Origin: an uncultured bacterium | GTDB lineage: Bacteria; Bacteroidota; Bacteroidia; Bacteroidales; Bacteroidaceae | DNA: 64,000 nucleotides | Assembly: GCA_905216025.1 (NCBI GenBank) | Contig: CAJMSE010000017.1 | Location: 22,558-86,557, forward strand | Reading direction: 5' to 3' | Shown: piece by piece, positions 62,040-64,000 of the stretch | Numbering within the stretch: the first letter of the stretch is position 1 | Layout of the letters: the number at the start of each line of letters is the position of its first letter | Translations under genes and position numbers: made by a program | The notes under the pieces: generated by a model | The model's input: only the letters and a program-made list of their open reading frames with translations | Databases searched by the model: none | What the model was told of the DNA's origin: nothing

Positions 62040-62675
62040 CTATACTTCCGTTTCATTAAACAAAAAGGCGTCGAGAACCTTTACCCCCCCGGCTGTACAA
62101 ATGCCGCGGAGCGACACAAGAACAATGTTCTGCCATATTTCATCCATCGGATAATGCCTGTACAGCTGGGCAGACATTATATATTTACCCAGCGCATCAA
62201 ACATATGGGCAATAAGTTCGAGGTTTATGCCGTCGCGGAAATACTGCTCTTCGATGCCGCGACGCAGGAAATCGACGAACTGTGTGCGGGTGTTCTTCTT
62301 CTCTTTCTCAAAATATTCCCGTATGGCGGGATACTTCTCAAGGTCGTCAAAGAACACGGGAACCGTTTCTTTAAAACTCTCCATGTTGAGCTTATATGCC
62401 TGCAATATCACATCCATGACGTTGCTGCTACGCGCTGCAAATTCCTTCATCTGCTCATGCCTTCTGTCCTGATACATCTTTATACCTTCATAGAGGAGGT
62501 GCTCCTTGTCGCTGTACACCTCATAGAGGGTACGCTTGGAGATGGAAAGCATGTTTGCGATGTCGTCCATCTTCACCGCGCGTATGCCTTTCCTCACGAA
62601 CAGCGACATCGCCGTTTCAAGAATCCTGTCCTTCAAAGACTGCCTGTATGTCGAAAGATTCCTTGTTTCTTGCAT
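62040..62675 (-). CDS. TetR-family transcriptional regulator
   Basis: The 211 residues begin with a TetR helix-turn-helix near 20-55 (KMDDIANMLSISKRTLYEVYSDKEHLL, seen as IANMLSISKRTLYEVY). The rest is helical ligand-binding domain. It heads the tetR-SGNH-MBOAT run (17-nt gap) and is divergent from maeB. It may control its own operon through the A/T-rich intergenic region. Confidence 0.93.
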   Translation of the reverse strand: MQETRNLSTYRQSLKDRILETAMSLFVRKGIRAVKMDDIANMLSISKRTLYEVYSDKEHLLYEGIKMYQDRRHEQMKEFAARSSNVMDVILQAYKLNMESFKETVPVFFDDLEKYPAIREYFEKEKKNTRTQFVDFLRRGIEEQYFRDGINLELIAHMFDALGKYIMSAQLYRHYPMDEIWQNIVLVSLRGICTAGGVKVLDAFLFNETEV

Positions 62676-62697
62676 GACCGAACCTTAATTAGAGTTG

Positions 62698-62705
62698 CAA
62701 AGTTA
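62698..62705 (-). promoter_or_regulatory. Putative -7 box of tetR
   Basis: TAACTTTG followed by CA on the minus strand, 22 nt before the tetR ATG. No -33 TTTG at the right distance. The motif GTTACT/AGTAAC occurs here and again at 62768-62773 and may be part of a regulator site. Confidence 0.5.
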
Positions 62706-62747
62706 CTAAAATAATTAAAAAAGGAATCACTTTTGATTACTTTTTAT

Positions 62748-62755
62748 TAACTTTG
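62748..62755 (+). promoter_or_regulatory. Putative -7 box of maeB
   Basis: TAACTTTG followed by CG, 70 nt before the maeB ATG. The TTTG found upstream (62732-62735) is only 12 nt away, so the -33 part is unclear. Confidence 0.5.
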
Positions 62756-62825
62756 CGTTTCAAAAGTAACAAGCGGAACGGACTTTAACGACAGATTATT
62801 ACAATAACATTATATAACAGCACTT

Positions 62826-63755
62826 ATGGTAAAAATATCCAAAGAAGCCGCTCTTGAATATCATGAGCAAGGCAGACCAGGTAAGATAGAGGTCAAACCG
62901 ACAAAATCTTACCGTACACAGACAGACTTAAGCCTGGCATACTCACCCGGTGTTGCCTATCCGTGTCTTGAGATTCAGCAGAATCAGAACGATGCCTACA
63001 AATACACGGACAAAGGTAATCTCGTTGCCGTGATAAGCAACGGAACAGCCGTTCTCGGCCTCGGAGACATCGGAGCACTTAGCGGAAAGCCGGTCATGGA
63101 GGGCAAGGGACTGCTCTTCAAGATTTACGGAGGCATCGATGTGTTTGACATCGAAGTGGCGGAGAAAGACCCTGAGAAATTCTGCGAGGCCGTGGAGAGA
63201 ATAGCCCCGACGTTCGGGGGAATCAACCTTGAAGACATAAAGGCACCCGAATGCTTCTATATAGAGGAGCGTCTGAAGAAAAGTCTCGACATACCGGTGA
63301 TGCACGACGACCAGCACGGTACGGCCATCATTTCCGCCGCCGGCCTCAAAAATGCGCTTGAGGTTAACGGTAAGGACATCACGAAGGTCAGAATCGTCGT
63401 AAACGGAGCCGGGGCGGCAGCTATCTCGTGCACGAAGCTCTATATGGCACTCGGTGCAAGACGCGAGAACATCGTGATGCTCGACTCCAAAGGAGTGATA
63501 ACAAGCGACAGACCGAACCTTACCGAACAGAAGAAGCTTTTTGCAACGGAACGGAAGGACATACACACACTGGAAGAAGCGATTAAGGATGCCGACGTGT
63601 TCGTCGGACTGTCGAAAGGCAATGTGCTGTCGCAGGACATGATACGCTCCATGGCAGACCAGCCCATCGTATTCGCCCTGGCCAACCCGGTGCCGGAGAC
63701 CACCTATGAAGAAGCCAAGGCTGCTGGAGCGGCCGTAGCCGGGACGGGCCGGAGC
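62826..63755 (+). CDS. maeB: Malic enzyme, cut off by a chimeric junction
   Basis: The first 310 residues are a clear NAD(P)-dependent malic enzyme: YRTQTDLSLAYSPGVAYPC, then MHDDQHGTAIISAAGL, then VVNGAGAAAISCTKLY. The reading frame follows family sequence through NPVPETTYEEAKAAGAAV and GTGRS. After residue 310 the expected DFPNQVNNVL does not appear. The frame goes on into unrelated GC-rich sequence to the window end. A phosphotransacetylase domain may follow in the true gene, but it is not here. Confidence 0.9.
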
Positions 63756-63760
63756 CTCCG
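63740..63760. other. Chimeric junction
   Basis: Left of this point the sequence matches a Bacteroidota malic enzyme. Right of it the GC content rises sharply (45 of 60 bases in 63781-63840) and the only sensible coding lies on the minus strand. The exact break is blurred by a GC-rich stretch (GGGACGGGCCGGAGC) that suits both sides. An assembly or library chimera is the simplest reading. Confidence 0.75.
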
Positions 63761-64000
63761 GGGTGATCTCGGCCACGGGCGCGGCGAGGAAATCCGCCAG
63801 CCCCCGCACCCGGCTTTTCCACAGGGCCGCCTCCTCCGCGTCCATGTCGCCCTCGGCGGCGTAGGCGTCGAGGCCGTGCTTGCAGGAAGCGCAGAAGACG
63901 GCCACGGCGGGCCGCCCGAGAGCGCGCCACGTTTCGATGTTTTTGCGCCGCGCCTCGGCCTCCCACTCGAAGAGGCCCGCGTGATGGAGCGTGCCGCCGC
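63756..64000 (-). CDS. Partial Fe-S (CCG-domain-like) protein from a high-GC organism
   Basis: The minus-strand frame is open from the window end to the junction and codes for about 80 residues. The segment GGTLHHAGLFEWEAEARRKN and about 15 residues later FCASCKHGL resembles the second half of a cysteine-rich CCG domain, as in HdrB, GlcF and LldE. Such domains bind iron-sulfur clusters or take part in electron transfer. The 5' and 3' ends are missing. Codon use is strongly GC-biased, unlike the rest of the window, so the source is probably another genome such as a Proteobacterium. The assignment is tentative. Confidence 0.4.

Noticed and set aside
62943..63905. A 320-codon minus-strand frame under the malic enzyme
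   Set aside because: It is the antisense of maeB fused to the foreign DNA over the chimeric junction, so it cannot be a real protein. Only the part right of the junction has sensible codon use.

Overview
The window looks like a Bacteroidales chromosome, most likely a gut Prevotella or close relative. Supporting signs are the Bacteroidota promoter signature (TAnnTTTG, often with TTTG 19-20 nt upstream), the Bat aerotolerance operon, Bacteroidota-only families (DUF2027-Smr, DUF3256, DUF4296, DUF4836, HU-SPOR, GHL10), a type-2 IleRS and many signal-peptide or lipoprotein genes. Except for the last ~245 bases it is dense housekeeping chromosome, with no prophage, insertion sequence, CRISPR array or rRNA.

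Layout. 1-3.1 kb: uvrA, then tRNA-Thr(CGT) and tRNA-Gly(CCC). 3.1-3.66 kb: repeat-rich intergenic DNA. 3.66-16.85 kb: a packed ten-gene minus-strand run, moxR, DUF58, a small Bat-like protein, BatA, a BatB-BatC fusion, a BatD-BatE fusion, PAP2 phosphatase, queA, DUF2027-Smr and nadE. 17.0-20.8 kb: ftsY, rimO, an HU gene and an HU-TM-LysM protein. 20.8-21.2 kb: a repeat copy plus a candidate ~68-nt small RNA. 21.2-33.5 kb: a long minus-strand run headed by ileS, then a cysteine-less DksA-like protein, lspA, lipoproteins, a nucleoside transporter, a DUF151 nuclease, rsmE and an ABC module. 33.6-41.3 kb: a J-domain protein, a 5'-nucleotidase and nudC; rfbC, ugd and a lipoprotein; then HU-like/SPOR and FHA genes. 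41.4-47.6 kb: cstA, an outer-membrane protein, nadC, an M23 peptidase and a C69 peptidase. 47.7-52.0 kb: GHL10, ruvC, a ModF-like ATPase and a small secreted protein. 52.0-56.9 kb: a 14-repeat MORN protein, YhcH, glgB and a DUF6057-like membrane protein. 57.0-58.7 kb: kdsB, trmN6 and tRNA-Lys(CTT). 59.1-62.7 kb: TetR, an SGNH hydrolase and an MBOAT acyltransferase. From 62.8 kb: malic enzyme, cut at about 63755 by GC-rich DNA that reads as another organism's gene.

The best candidates for something undescribed are four. (1) A dispersed intergenic element in four copies, built of two kinds of 22-nt unit, always in the same orientation relative to the 3' end of the flanking gene. (2) A free-standing small-RNA gene at 21.09-21.20 kb with a consensus promoter and an intrinsic terminator. 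(3) Two unlinked proteins that each join an HU-type domain through one membrane helix to a peptidoglycan-binding domain (LysM or SPOR), possible chromosome-envelope tethers. (4) An isoleucyl-tRNA synthetase whose HIGH signature is replaced by GIHH. The right end is most simply an assembly chimera and should not be read as biology.
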